Source: an uncultured Flavobacteriaceae bacterium (GTDB lineage Bacteria > Bacteroidota > Bacteroidia > Flavobacteriales > Flavobacteriaceae). From it: a stretch of 64,000 nucleotides of DNA. The position numbers were made by a program, and so were the translations under genes. The notes under the pieces are model-generated. The model saw nothing but the letters and a program-made list of their open reading frames with translations. It was not told where the DNA came from and ran no database searches. Positions 9,044 through 17,172 of this stretch are shown here, piece after piece. The number at the start of each line of letters is the position of its first letter. Position 1 is the stretch's first letter. The DNA lies in assembly GCA_947501625.1 (NCBI GenBank), contig CANMWN010000002.1, positions 679,101 to 743,100 of the forward strand. Direction: 5' to 3'.

Positions 9044-10254
9044 TTGAAAAACTAAAGTCTTTAGGACCTGGATTACTTTTTGCAGGAGCAGCCATTGGCG
9101 TTTCGCATTTAGTACAATCTACACGTGCTGGAGCAGATTTTGGTTTTGGATTACTCTGGGCTTTATTTTTGGTACATCTGTTTAAATATCCATTTTTTCA
9201 ATATGGTCCACGATATGCTACCGCAACTGGAGAAAGTTTACTGGATGGATACTTAAAATTGGGTAAACCAGTATTAATTGCCTATTTTATTTTGAATTTA
9301 GCAACTATGTTTACTATCCAAGCAGCTGTAACAATAGTAACAGCTGGTCTTGCTATTAACTTGTTTGGTATTTCAACAAACCCTATTATTTGGAGTGCTA
9401 TCATAACACTTATAGGATTAATTATATTATTCATTGGTCGCTATAATTTGCTTGATAAATTAATGAAAATCATAATTTTAACACTAACTATTACAACAAT
9501 AGCTTCAGTTTTTATAGCCTATTTTTCTACAGAAAAAACCTTTAGTTTAACACAAGTTTTACCTGAAGGCACTCTTGAAATTGGATTTCTAATTGCTTTT
9601 TTAGGTTGGATGCCTGCTCCCTTAGATGTTTCGATTTGGCAATCTCTTTGGGCTATTGAAAAAAAGAAAGAAGATAAAAACTTTAGTACTAAAAAAAGTA
9701 TATTCGATTTTAATATCGGTTATGTAGTCACACTATTTTTGGGTGTTTGTTTCTTAACACTTGGCACAATTGTTATGTATAATTCTGGCGAGGTTTTTAG
9801 TAATAGCGCAGGAAAATTCACACAACAACTAATCAACCTTTATACTTCAACAATTGGTGATTCTATGTATTTATTTATTGGTATTGCTGCATTTGCAACA
9901 ATGTTTAGTACTACCTTAACCACACTAGACGCATCACCAAGAGCCATGTCTAAAACCTTTTCACTTTTATCTAATAAAATAGTTAAAAATATGTATTGGT
10001 TTTGGATATTATTTCTAGCAATTGGCACAATGCTTATCTTATTATTATTTATATCAGAAATGGGAACTTTAATAAAAATTGCAACTATCTTGTCTTTTTT
10101 AACTGCACCTTTTTATGCCATTATGAACTTTTCGCTTATTTCTGGAAAACACACACCAAAAGAGTGGAGGCCTTCAGTATCAATGAAAATTTTAAGTTAT
10201 CTAGGTATTTTATTCTTAATTGGATTTAGTGTTTGGTATCTAATGAATTTGTAA
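9040..10254 (+). CDS. Nramp-like membrane transporter with altered metal-site motifs
   Basis: A 404-residue protein with about 11 membrane helices. [12 protein letters not shown] at the N-terminus and LGWMPAPLD near residue 190 align with helices 1 and 6 of Nramp metal-ion/proton transporters. The canonical helix 1 motif DPGN is replaced by IGVS, and the MPH of helix 6 reads MPAP, so the classical Mn/Fe ligands Asp and Asn are missing. It may carry another ion or be a distant LeuT-fold transporter. It overlaps the sigma factor gene by 4 bp and lies 47 bp before lipA. Confidence 0.72.
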   Translation: MIEKLKSLGPGLLFAGAAIGVSHLVQSTRAGADFGFGLLWALFLVHLFKYPFFQYGPRYATATGESLLDGYLKLGKPVLIAYFILNLATMFTIQAAVTIVTAGLAINLFGISTNPIIWSAIITLIGLIILFIGRYNLLDKLMKIIILTLTITTIASVFIAYFSTEKTFSLTQVLPEGTLEIGFLIAFLGWMPAPLDVSIWQSLWAIEKKKEDKNFSTKKSIFDFNIGYVVTLFLGVCFLTLGTIVMYNSGEVFSNSAGKFTQQLINLYTSTIGDSMYLFIGIAAFATMFSTTLTTLDASPRAMSKTFSLLSNKIVKNMYWFWILFLAIGTMLILLLFISEMGTLIKIATILSFLTAPFYAIMNFSLISGKHTPKEWRPSVSMKILSYLGILFLIGFSVWYLMNL

Positions 10255-10267
10255 ATTTGCAATCTAA

Positions 10268-10294
10268 CTTCTCGACTCCGCTCGAAGTGACAAG
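10268..10294. repeat. GC-rich short repeat-like element before lipA
   Basis: A 27-bp stretch including CTCGACTCCGCTCGAAGTGA between the transporter stop and the lipA start. It contains CTCGA twice, 5 bp apart, forms an imperfect dyad (TTCTCGA / TCGAA), and is much richer in GC than its surroundings. From memory, near-identical strings occur as dispersed intergenic elements in flavobacterial genomes; only one copy is present in this window. Confidence 0.45.
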
Positions 10295-10301
10295 AATAAA
10301 T

Positions 10302-11165
10302 ATGGCAGAAGAAACAACACTTAAAAAGCCAAAACCAAAATGGCTGAGAGTAAAACTACCAACAGGAAAGAAATATACTGAACTACGTGGTGTAGTTGAG
10401 AAATACGACTTACATACTATTTGTACTAGTGGTAGTTGTCCGAATATGGGAGAATGCTGGACTGAAGGTACAGCTACTTTTATGATTTTAGGAAATATTT
10501 GTACACGTTCATGCGGTTTTTGTGGTGTAAAAACTGGAAGACCAGAAACTGTAGAATGGGATGAGCCTGAAAAAGTTGCTCGATCTATTAAAATAATGAA
10601 CATTAAACATGCTGTAATTACTTCGGTAGATAGAGATGATTTAAAAGATGGCGGATCGATTATTTGGGCGGAAACTATAAAAGCGATAAGACGATCAAAT
10701 CCAAATACAACCTTAGAAACCTTAATTCCAGACTTTCAATTAATTCACAGAAATATCGACAGAATAATTGAAGCCGCTCCTGAAGTTGTATCTCACAATA
10801 TGGAAACTGTTCGAAGACTTACTCGTGAAGTAAGAATTCAAGCAAAATACGATAGAAGTCTTGCTGTACTAAAATATTTAAAAGATAATGGTGCTAGAAG
10901 AACTAAATCTGGGATTATGCTTGGCTTGGGAGAAAAAGAAGAAGAAGTAATTCAAACAATGCAAGACCTTGCTGATAATAATGTTGATGTAGTTACCATT
11001 GGTCAATATTTACAACCAAGTAAAAAGCATTTGCCAGTAAAAGAATTTATTACTCCAGAGCAATTTGAAAAGTATAAGGAAATTGGACTAAAAATGGGCT
11101 TTAGGCATGTTGAAAGTGGCGCTCTTGTTAGATCTTCATATAAAGCGCACAAGCATATTTTATAG
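10302..11165 (+). CDS. lipA: Lipoyl synthase
   Basis: Radical SAM enzyme inserting two sulfurs into protein-bound octanoyl groups to make lipoate. Numbered from the ATG at 10302 (287 residues), the auxiliary 4Fe-4S cluster cysteines are C41, C46 and C52, and the radical SAM cysteines are C67, C71 and C74 (CTRSCGFC). The terminal RSSY motif is present (VRSSYKA). An upstream in-frame ATG at 10233 overlaps the transporter gene and would add a non-conserved leader read from the GC-rich repeat, so the 10302 start is preferred. The product would serve the 2-oxoacid dehydrogenases that use lpdA, encoded 9 kb away. Confidence 0.96.
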   Translation: MAEETTLKKPKPKWLRVKLPTGKKYTELRGVVEKYDLHTICTSGSCPNMGECWTEGTATFMILGNICTRSCGFCGVKTGRPETVEWDEPEKVARSIKIMNIKHAVITSVDRDDLKDGGSIIWAETIKAIRRSNPNTTLETLIPDFQLIHRNIDRIIEAAPEVVSHNMETVRRLTREVRIQAKYDRSLAVLKYLKDNGARRTKSGIMLGLGEKEEEVIQTMQDLADNNVDVVTIGQYLQPSKKHLPVKEFITPEQFEKYKEIGLKMGFRHVESGALVRSSYKAHKHIL

Positions 11166-11228
11166 GCTATTTATTAACTAATGTTAATAAGTCCTTTCCT
11201 AAAAATTTTTTTTTTAGGTATTTATGTG

Positions 11229-11236
11229 TAGATTTG
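11229..11236 (+). promoter_or_regulatory. -7 promoter box of putative small RNA 1
   Basis: TAGATTTG, an exact TAnnTTTG match in a gene-free region after lipA. Predicted start is about 11242. No protein-coding frame follows before the terminator at 11324-11352. Confidence 0.5.
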
Positions 11237-11241
11237 TCCTA

Positions 11242-11355
11242 ATTACGATTGTCAATCATAGGATTATGTGGGGTAGTTACTATATTGACAGTTAAATATT
11301 TTTTACTTGGGGTAAAAAATTTTAAAAGCGCTTATTTATAAGCGCTTTTTTTATG
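11242..11355 (+). ncRNA. Putative small RNA 1
   Basis: A stretch of about 110 nt bounded by a consensus -7 box and a strong intrinsic terminator, with no reading frame beyond ATG-TGG-GGG-TAG. It carries two G-rich strings, TGTGGGGTA near 11267 and TTGGGGTAA near 11308, that could be exposed pairing or protein-binding sites. The alternative is a long 3' UTR of lipA ending in the same terminator. No known RNA family was recognised. The rest of the 370-base gap between lipA and the next gene is described in the neighbouring entries. Confidence 0.4.
11324..11352 (+). terminator. Intrinsic terminator of lipA / small RNA 1
   Basis: Perfect 10-bp stem AAAAGCGCTT (11324-11333) / AAGCGCTTTT (11340-11349), loop ATTTAT, followed by an uninterrupted T run to 11352. 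Confidence 0.85.
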
Positions 11356-11393
11356 CACTCATTTAACATATACTTAACATTTTAAAATGTTTT

Positions 11394-11408
11394 TGGCACG
11401 AGATTTGA
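11394..11408 (+). promoter_or_regulatory. Sigma-54-type promoter
   Basis: TGGCACGAGATTTGA matches the RpoN consensus TGGCACGNNNNTTGC at every fixed position except the last base, with the -24 GG (11395-11396) and the -12 G (11407) at the exact canonical spacing. It lies between two intrinsic terminators and predicts a start near 11420. An upstream activator site was not identified. Confidence 0.6.
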
Positions 11409-11419
11409 ATACTAACAAA

Positions 11420-11507
11420 TAACAAAGAGTTAGTAGACTTTGTTTTCATAGTATAAAAATTTGAATTAGTTTAGTTTAAAAGCGTCCAGAAATGGACGCT
11501 TTTTTTA
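11420..11507 (+). ncRNA. Putative sigma-54-dependent small RNA 2
   Basis: About 88 nt from the predicted sigma-54 start to a strong terminator hairpin with a GAAA tetraloop. The 5' part is A/U-rich and unstructured; the only ATG lies within the terminator stem and would encode nine codons. The unit therefore looks like a regulated non-coding RNA. The downstream gene has its own -7 box after the terminator, so this is not simply its leader. Confidence 0.45.
11479..11506 (+). terminator. Intrinsic terminator of small RNA 2
   Basis: Perfect 10-bp stem AAAGCGTCCA (11479-11488) / TGGACGCTTT (11493-11502) closed by GAAA and followed by T to 11506. Confidence 0.85.
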
Positions 11508-11521
11508 GAGAGATATTTTAG

Positions 11522-11529
11522 TACATTTG
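11522..11529 (+). promoter_or_regulatory. -7 box of the peroxiredoxin-like gene; near-leaderless transcript
   Basis: TACATTTG, an exact TAnnTTTG match ending 6 bp before the ATG at 11536. The predicted transcript begins at or within a few bases of the start codon, so translation would be leaderless or nearly so. The in-frame TTG at 11527 lies inside the box and cannot be the start. Confidence 0.5.
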
Positions 11530-11535
11530 CTAGCA

Positions 11536-12393
11536 ATGAATAATGTTTTAAAATCTTTATATATTTCTCTGTTTCCATTATTTGCCTTGTATATAGTTAT
11601 TCAGCAATTAACATATTCTTATTCCAACAATTTTAGGGATTCTTCGCAAATAGGAAACCTCATTTCGTCATTAACAATTGTTGCTTTTTTTATAGGATTA
11701 TTTATTAAAAAAAGGGCGAGAACTACTACTTCTTTATACAGTTATACTTTTTTAGTTTTCACTGGATTTATTGTCACTATTATAATTAATTATAATTCCT
11801 TTAATAAAAACTCTAATCATCTATTATTTGGAAGTTTACTATTTATCGGCTGGATTGTTTATTTGAAATGGTATTCATATTTTAGGAGTAAAAATACTAA
11901 TTTATTAAGTGTTGGGAATAAACTACCTGCATTTGAACTTGAAAACAGTGATAAAGAAAAGGTTTCTTCAGACTTTTTTTTGAACAATCCAACCATATTC
12001 TTGTTTTATAGAGGTAACTGGTGTCCACTATGTATGGCACAAATAAAAGAAGTTGTTGATGAATATAAAGAATTAGAAAAACGAAATGTAAATGTGGTTT
12101 TAATTAGTCCACAACCACACAAATTTTCAAAATCTCTTGCTAATAAACATCAAGTTCCTTTTTATTTTTTGACCGATAAAAATAATATAACTGCGAAAAA
12201 ACTTGGGATTATTCATAAAAATGGAATTCCAGCAGGTTTTCAAGTTTTAGGTTATGACTCTGACACTGTATTACCAACAATAATAATCACCAATAAAAAT
12301 GGTGCTATTATCTATTCAGATCTTACTAGTAACTATAGAGTAAGACCAGAACCAAAAGAATTCATAAAAGTGTTGGATGAAAATTTAATCTAA
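11536..12393 (+). CDS. Membrane-anchored peroxiredoxin/thioredoxin-like protein
   Basis: A 285-residue protein. Four hydrophobic helices fill about residues 5-120, then an AhpC/TSA-type thioredoxin-fold domain carries YRGNWCPLCMAQ, a CxxC-like catalytic site (CPLC), and LISPQPHKFSKSLANK as in peroxiredoxin-like proteins. The fold probably faces the side of the membrane reached after the fourth helix. It may reduce peroxides or membrane-protein thiols. The start is taken at ATG 11536 because the only earlier start codon is within the promoter box. Its 3' end overlaps the convergent cysteine synthase gene by 9 bp. Confidence 0.78.
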   Translation: MNNVLKSLYISLFPLFALYIVIQQLTYSYSNNFRDSSQIGNLISSLTIVAFFIGLFIKKRARTTTSLYSYTFLVFTGFIVTIIINYNSFNKNSNHLLFGSLLFIGWIVYLKWYSYFRSKNTNLLSVGNKLPAFELENSDKEKVSSDFFLNNPTIFLFYRGNWCPLCMAQIKEVVDEYKELEKRNVNVVLISPQPHKFSKSLANKHQVPFYFLTDKNNITAKKLGIIHKNGIPAGFQVLGYDSDTVLPTIIITNKNGAIIYSDLTSNYRVRPEPKEFIKVLDENLI

Positions 12394-13365
12394 AAAACCT
12401 ACCTCTTTCATCCAGTCATCATTAAACATCTTCCCAACATACCTACTCCCATGATCGTGAAATAATACAACTACAACATCATCTTTAGTAAAATGCTCTT
12501 TCAATTGCAACAAACCTTTCACTGCTGATCCAGCAGAATTCCCAACAAAAATACCTTCGTCTTTTGCAATTTTACGCGTATAAATTGCAGCATCTTTATC
12601 AGTTACTTTTGTAAACCCATCAATCAACGAAAAATCTACATTATCAGGAAGAATATCTTCGCCAATTCCTTCGGTAATATAAGGGTATATTTCATTCTCA
12701 TCAAAAATACCAGTCTCATGATATTTTTTAAAAACCGAACCGTACGTATCTATTCCCCAAATTTTGATATTTGGGTTTTGTTCTTTCAAATACTTACCAA
12801 CACCACTCACTGTACCTCCTGTACCAACTCCAACTACAAAATGTGTAATCTTCCCTTCTGTTTGCTTCCATATTTCTGGTCCTGTTTGCTCATAATGCGC
12901 TAAAGCATTTGATGGATTATCATATTGATTAACATACCAAGCATTTGGAGTCTCTTCAGCCAATCTTTTAGAAACCGAATAATAACTTCTTGGATCATCT
13001 GGCTCCACATCGGTAGGGCAAACAACTACTTCTGCTCCAACTGCTCTCAAAATATCCATTTTTTCTTTCGATTGCTTATCTGAAATTACAAATACACATT
13101 TATATCCTTTAACAATTGCAGCAAGAGCTAATCCCATTCCTGTATTCCCAGATGTTCCTTCAACAATAGTTCCTCCAGGTTTTAAACGGCCGTCAGCCTC
13201 AGCATCTTCAATCATTTTCAAAGCCATTCTGTCTTTTACAGAATTTCCAGGATTAAAAGTTTCAACTTTAGCTAATACCAAAGCGTCAATATCTTCTACA
13301 ATTTTATTCAACTTAACCAATGGAGTATTCCCAATAGTTTCTAATATATTTTTAGCGTAATTCAT
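12385..13365 (-). CDS. Cysteine synthase family protein (PLP-dependent)
   Basis: Beta-family PLP enzyme of 326 residues, expected to make cysteine from O-acetylserine and sulfide or to act as a cystathionine beta-synthase-like enzyme. The Schiff-base lysine is K44 (PGNSVKDRM); the substrate loop is EGTSGNTGMG and the phosphate-binding loop GTGGTVSG. The late motif GNSAGSAVKG fits the cofactor-nitrogen contact. No CBS regulatory domain is present. CysK, CysM and CBS-core enzymes cannot be separated confidently here. The gene is followed by the convergent peroxiredoxin-like gene. Confidence 0.88.
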   Translation of the reverse strand: MNYAKNILETIGNTPLVKLNKIVEDIDALVLAKVETFNPGNSVKDRMALKMIEDAEADGRLKPGGTIVEGTSGNTGMGLALAAIVKGYKCVFVISDKQSKEKMDILRAVGAEVVVCPTDVEPDDPRSYYSVSKRLAEETPNAWYVNQYDNPSNALAHYEQTGPEIWKQTEGKITHFVVGVGTGGTVSGVGKYLKEQNPNIKIWGIDTYGSVFKKYHETGIFDENEIYPYITEGIGEDILPDNVDFSLIDGFTKVTDKDAAIYTRKIAKDEGIFVGNSAGSAVKGLLQLKEHFTKDDVVVVLFHDHGSRYVGKMFNDDWMKEVGFLD

Positions 13366-13387
13366 TCCTTAAATTTAGGTGACAAAT

Positions 13388-14623
13388 TTACTCAAATTTT
13401 ATTGCTTTTACTGGACTAATTTTAGTAATAATCCAAGAAGGAATTAGTAACATTAATAAGCACAAAAAGAGTGTGCCAATGTTAAGTAAAAGAATATAAG
13501 AAACATCTAAATAAACAGGAGCCTTACTTACGTAGTATGTTTCTGGATTCAAGGAAATAATACCAAAATACTTTTGAATTAATAATATGGAAATTCCTAT
13601 CAAATTACCCCAAAACAATCCCTTAAAAATAATGTAAGATGCGTTGTATAAAAACAATTTACGAATACTCCAGTTATTACTTCCTAGTGCTTTTAGAATA
13701 CCAATCATTTGTGTTCTTTCTAAAATCAAAACTAACAATGCAGTTATCATGTTAATTCCAGCAACTAAAATCATAATAATGATAATAATTAAGGTGTTGG
13801 TATCGAAAAGTTTAATCCACTCAAACAATCCTGAAAATTTGCTTATGATAGATTGCGTATTTAATTCTGATGGAGTCTCCGCATAAATTTCATTGGATTT
13901 TAATTCAATCTCATCAAAATTATCTAATATAATTTCAAAACCACCAACTTGATTTGAATCCCAATTATTTAATTTTTGAACTTGTTTCAAGTCAACAATC
14001 ATAATAGATTCATCAAATTCTTGAAATCCAGAATTATAAATACCTACAAGTTTAAAAACACGAATACTTGGAGGTCTATTTGTATCTTCTTTTAAGAAAA
14101 TTGTATTGAATTCATCGCCAACATTAAATTGTAATGCATTCGCAATATGCTGAGAAAGGAGAACTTCATTACTCCTTTTTTCATTATAGTTTGGTAAATT
14201 ACCTTCTATTAAATACTCCTTAAAAAAACTAAAATCATAATGTTGATCAACTCCTTTTACTACCACACCTTCAAAATCAGTTACTGTTCTAATTATTCCT
14301 GCTTTTGTGGCATATGGCTGAATATATTTTATACTTTCAACATTTATAGAATCTGGTTTGAAATCTTTACCAATATTAATTGGCACTAATGTAATTTCAG
14401 AATTGTTATTGTCAAAATTAGTGATTTGTATATGGCCATTAAATCCAGCAATTTTCTCTCTTATTTTTTGTTGAAGACCAATACTAGAAGAAATAGTAAC
14501 CATCATTATTATTATTCCCAATGCAATTGCAGTAATAGCAATTTTTATAATTGGCGAAGAAATATTACTTTTATCCTGCCTTGCTTCAGTTAATCGCTTT
14601 GCTATAAATAATTCGTAATTCAA
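13388..14623 (-). CDS. ABC transporter permease, FtsX/LolE-like
   Basis: A 411-residue inner-membrane protein with the MacB/LolE layout: one N-terminal helix (about residues 25-50), a large periplasmic domain (about 55-275), and three C-terminal helices with the FtsX-type segment ILERTQMIGILKALGSNNWSIRKLF. Such permeases pull lipoproteins or other substrates from the inner membrane using a separate ATPase, which is not next to it. The start is a TTG at 14623: an in-frame stop lies six codons upstream, and the reading NYELFIAKRL is the usual N-terminus in this group. Only 8 bp separate it from the start of the divergent namZ-like gene. Confidence 0.85.
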   Translation of the reverse strand: MNYELFIAKRLTEARQDKSNISSPIIKIAITAIALGIIIMMVTISSSIGLQQKIREKIAGFNGHIQITNFDNNNSEITLVPINIGKDFKPDSINVESIKYIQPYATKAGIIRTVTDFEGVVVKGVDQHYDFSFFKEYLIEGNLPNYNEKRSNEVLLSQHIANALQFNVGDEFNTIFLKEDTNRPPSIRVFKLVGIYNSGFQEFDESIMIVDLKQVQKLNNWDSNQVGGFEIILDNFDEIELKSNEIYAETPSELNTQSIISKFSGLFEWIKLFDTNTLIIIIIMILVAGINMITALLVLILERTQMIGILKALGSNNWSIRKLFLYNASYIIFKGLFWGNLIGISILLIQKYFGIISLNPETYYVSKAPVYLDVSYILLLNIGTLFLCLLMLLIPSWIITKISPVKAIKFE

Positions 14624-14631
14624 ATTTTCAG

Positions 14632-15942
14632 ATGGTAACTATTCGATTCAAAAATACATATTTCTTTTCGGTTATATTAACGCTTTTACTATTGATTTCT
14701 TGTGCCAATAAACAATCATCTATTTCTAAAAAGGAGGTTATAAAAATTGAAGGAATTGAAAACAAACAAGAAGTTACTACAACAAAACAAACTCAAAATG
14801 ACAAGCCAATTGTGACTGGCGCTGACCGCTTTTACACATATTTACCATTTATTAAAGGGAAAAACATCGCCATTGTTGCGAATCAAACATCTGTAATGAA
14901 AGTTCTACAACGTCAATCAAGAGGACCAAGTACTATGGGATCTAAAGTTGTAACTCATCATATTGTTGATTATTTAAGCACCAATTATAATATCAAAGTA
15001 AAAAAAGTGTTTTCTCCAGAACATGGTTTCAGAGGAAAAGCTGATGCTGGAGAAACAGTAGCAGATGGAAAAGACTTAAAAACAGGTTTGCCAATTTTAT
15101 CATTACACGGCAAAAGTAAAAAACCTACTCAAGAACAATTGAAAGGTTTAGATGCTGTGGTGTTTGACATTCAAGATATTGGCGTCCGTTTTTACACGTA
15201 CATATCAACTCTAACTTATGTTATGGAAGCTTGTGCTGAAGCAAATATTCCTGTTATTGTTTTAGACCGGCCAAATCCAAATGGACATTATATAGATGGT
15301 CCAGTTTTAGAAATGCAACATAAAAGTTTTCTTGGAATGCATCCAATTCCTGTGGTTTACGGAATGACAATAGGTGAATATGCCAAAATGGTGAATGGAG
15401 AAAACTGGCTGAATAATGGATTAAAATGTGATTTGACAGTTATAGAACTTGAAAATTACACGCACGATTCTGAATATAGTTTGACTATTAGACCTTCTCC
15501 GAACATTCCTAATGATAAAGCGGTTAACTTATACCCAAGTCTTGGTTTTTTTGAAGGCACAACAATAAATGCTGGTCGAGGAACTGAATCGCAGTTTCAA
15601 CGTTATGGAGCGCCTTATTTTCCTGAAAATGAATTTACCTACACTCCTATTCCGAATTTTGGCGCAAAGTATCCTAAGCATAAAAATCAGTTATGTTATG
15701 GTGTTGATTTAAGTGAAGAACCAAAATTAAGCCAACTAAATCTTAAGTATTTGATTGATGCTTATAATAAAACGCCTAAAAACGAAAAGTTATTTGGACC
15801 TACTTTTACCATACATGCTGGAACTGAAAAACTACAACAACAACTAGAACAAGGCTTAACAGAAGAAGAAATTAGAAAATCTTGGCAATCAGATTTAGAA
15901 GCATTTAAAAAAATTAGAGAAAAGTATTTGCTTTACGATTAA
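14632..15942 (+). CDS. DUF1343 lipoprotein, NamZ-like exo-beta-N-acetylmuramidase
   Basis: A 436-residue lipoprotein with lipobox LISC (Cys24). The DUF1343 domain follows from about residue 60, with KVFSPEHGFRG, GLPILSLHGKSKKP, FDIQDIGVRFYTYISTL and VLDRPNPN. The family member NamZ cleaves non-reducing-end N-acetylmuramic acid from peptidoglycan fragments, so a role in cell-wall recycling is likely. The sequence GFFEGTTINAGRGTE fits the same family. The gene begins 8 bp from the divergent permease gene and ends 1 bp before the convergent YkgJ gene. Confidence 0.88.
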   Translation: MVTIRFKNTYFFSVILTLLLLISCANKQSSISKKEVIKIEGIENKQEVTTTKQTQNDKPIVTGADRFYTYLPFIKGKNIAIVANQTSVMKVLQRQSRGPSTMGSKVVTHHIVDYLSTNYNIKVKKVFSPEHGFRGKADAGETVADGKDLKTGLPILSLHGKSKKPTQEQLKGLDAVVFDIQDIGVRFYTYISTLTYVMEACAEANIPVIVLDRPNPNGHYIDGPVLEMQHKSFLGMHPIPVVYGMTIGEYAKMVNGENWLNNGLKCDLTVIELENYTHDSEYSLTIRPSPNIPNDKAVNLYPSLGFFEGTTINAGRGTESQFQRYGAPYFPENEFTYTPIPNFGAKYPKHKNQLCYGVDLSEEPKLSQLNLKYLIDAYNKTPKNEKLFGPTFTIHAGTEKLQQQLEQGLTEEEIRKSWQSDLEAFKKIREKYLLYD

Positions 15943-15943
15943 A

Positions 15944-16441
15944 TCATAATGGCAATCTTCTCTTCAACTCTTCAATAATGTTATAAGTCGCTGGACAAAT
16001 TTCAATGTTTTTTAACGTCAAGTCTGTTATTTGAATGAATTTTCTCCTATTTGTATGTGGATATTCTTTACATGCTTTTGGACGCACATCATATATAAAA
16101 CAAGAGTTATCGGTATCCAAAAATACACAAGGAACAGTTTGCATCACATAAAAATCATCACCATCACGTTCCAAATATTGCGATATAAAGTTTACTTCTT
16201 TCATCTTCAAATGCTTTGAAATACGCTGAATATCCTTCTCAGTTACAATGGGACTTGAAGTTTTACAGCAATTCCCACATTCCATACAATCTGTTTTTTC
16301 AAATTCTTTTTCGTGAATATCTTGCATTAAAGGATCTAATCTTTTTTGTTGGCGTTTTCTTAACTTCTGAAAATATTTTTTAGTTTCAGCATAAGATTCT
16401 TTAGCAAGTTCTTGTAATTCTTCTGGAGTTGGTTTTATCAT
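15944..16441 (-). CDS. YkgJ-family cysteine cluster protein
   Basis: A 165-residue protein with the zinc- or iron-binding cysteine pattern of YkgJ/CxxCxxCC proteins: CMECGNCC near residues 57-64, then C-VFLDTDNSC and RPKACKEYP. The binding partner or reaction is unknown. Its ATG overlaps the stop of the DUF3307 gene by 4 bp (ATGA), making it the third gene of the SatD operon. Confidence 0.85.
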   Translation of the reverse strand: MIKPTPEELQELAKESYAETKKYFQKLRKRQQKRLDPLMQDIHEKEFEKTDCMECGNCCKTSSPIVTEKDIQRISKHLKMKEVNFISQYLERDGDDFYVMQTVPCVFLDTDNSCFIYDVRPKACKEYPHTNRRKFIQITDLTLKNIEICPATYNIIEELKRRLPL

Positions 16442-17172
16442 TTTATACTATTCTGAATAATGATTCCTATTAATATGGTAATTGAAAAACTCAACAATGT
16501 TCCAATCAGTACATATTCTGTTAACTTTCTATCTTTTTTACCTGTCAAATCTCCAAATCTAAAGATTGATTTTGCTGCCAATAAAAAACCAACAGCTGCA
16601 AATTGATTTATCAAAATAAACGTCAATATGAGAATACGCTCAATCATTCCAATCCATTTACCTGCATTTTTCAAGCCTTTACCCTCTGTTTTCCTAATCT
16701 TTTTTTGCCATTTTTTTGTTGCTTGGTATATCAAAATTGATGTTGGATGCAATATTATTGCATAACCCAAAACAACTAGCCAAAATTCATTTGCCGAAAA
16801 TAAATTTGTAATGAACTCAACAACTCCATTTGTTTGATGATAAATTAACATCCAAATTACTATCAATGATACAATATGAATAACTTGATCAATTAAAAAC
16901 CATTTGAATGATTTAGGTCTATATAATTTTAATACATCAATTACTAAATGTACAAACATTACTATAACTGGAAGCGTAAAGTTATCCCATTCTGCTACAA
17001 GTATATACGTTAAAATTCCATGCATCAATACATGAATATATAAATATTTAGATTGGAGTTTTTTTTCAACTTTATCTTTCACCCAATTATGTGGTTGCAA
17101 AGCGAAATCTGCAATAGCATGCACGACAAATAGTTTTATCAAAATACCAAAAAAACTAACATAATTATCCAT
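16438..17172 (-). CDS. DUF3307 membrane protein
   Basis: A 244-residue protein with about six membrane helices. Histidines and aspartates are placed in the helices in a regular way: HAIADFALQPH near residues 19-29, HVLMH near 48-52, HLVIDVLKLY near 75, and DQVIHIVSL near 95. This pattern suggests a buried polar or metal site. DUF3307 has no established function. The gene overlaps satD by 8 bp upstream and the YkgJ gene by 4 bp downstream, so all three are translationally coupled. Confidence 0.82.
   Translation of the reverse strand: MDNYVSFFGILIKLFVVHAIADFALQPHNWVKDKVEKKLQSKYLYIHVLMHGILTYILVAEWDNFTLPVIVMFVHLVIDVLKLYRPKSFKWFLIDQVIHIVSLIVIWMLIYHQTNGVVEFITNLFSANEFWLVVLGYAIILHPTSILIYQATKKWQKKIRKTEGKGLKNAGKWIGMIERILILTFILINQFAAVGFLLAAKSIFRFGDLTGKKDRKLTEYVLIGTLLSFSITILIGIIIQNSIK

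Noticed and set aside
10233..10301. In-frame ATG giving LipA a 23-residue N-terminal extension
   Set aside because: It overlaps the transporter gene, reads through the GC-rich repeat element, and the extension is not typical of LipA; the ATG at 10302 fits the family.
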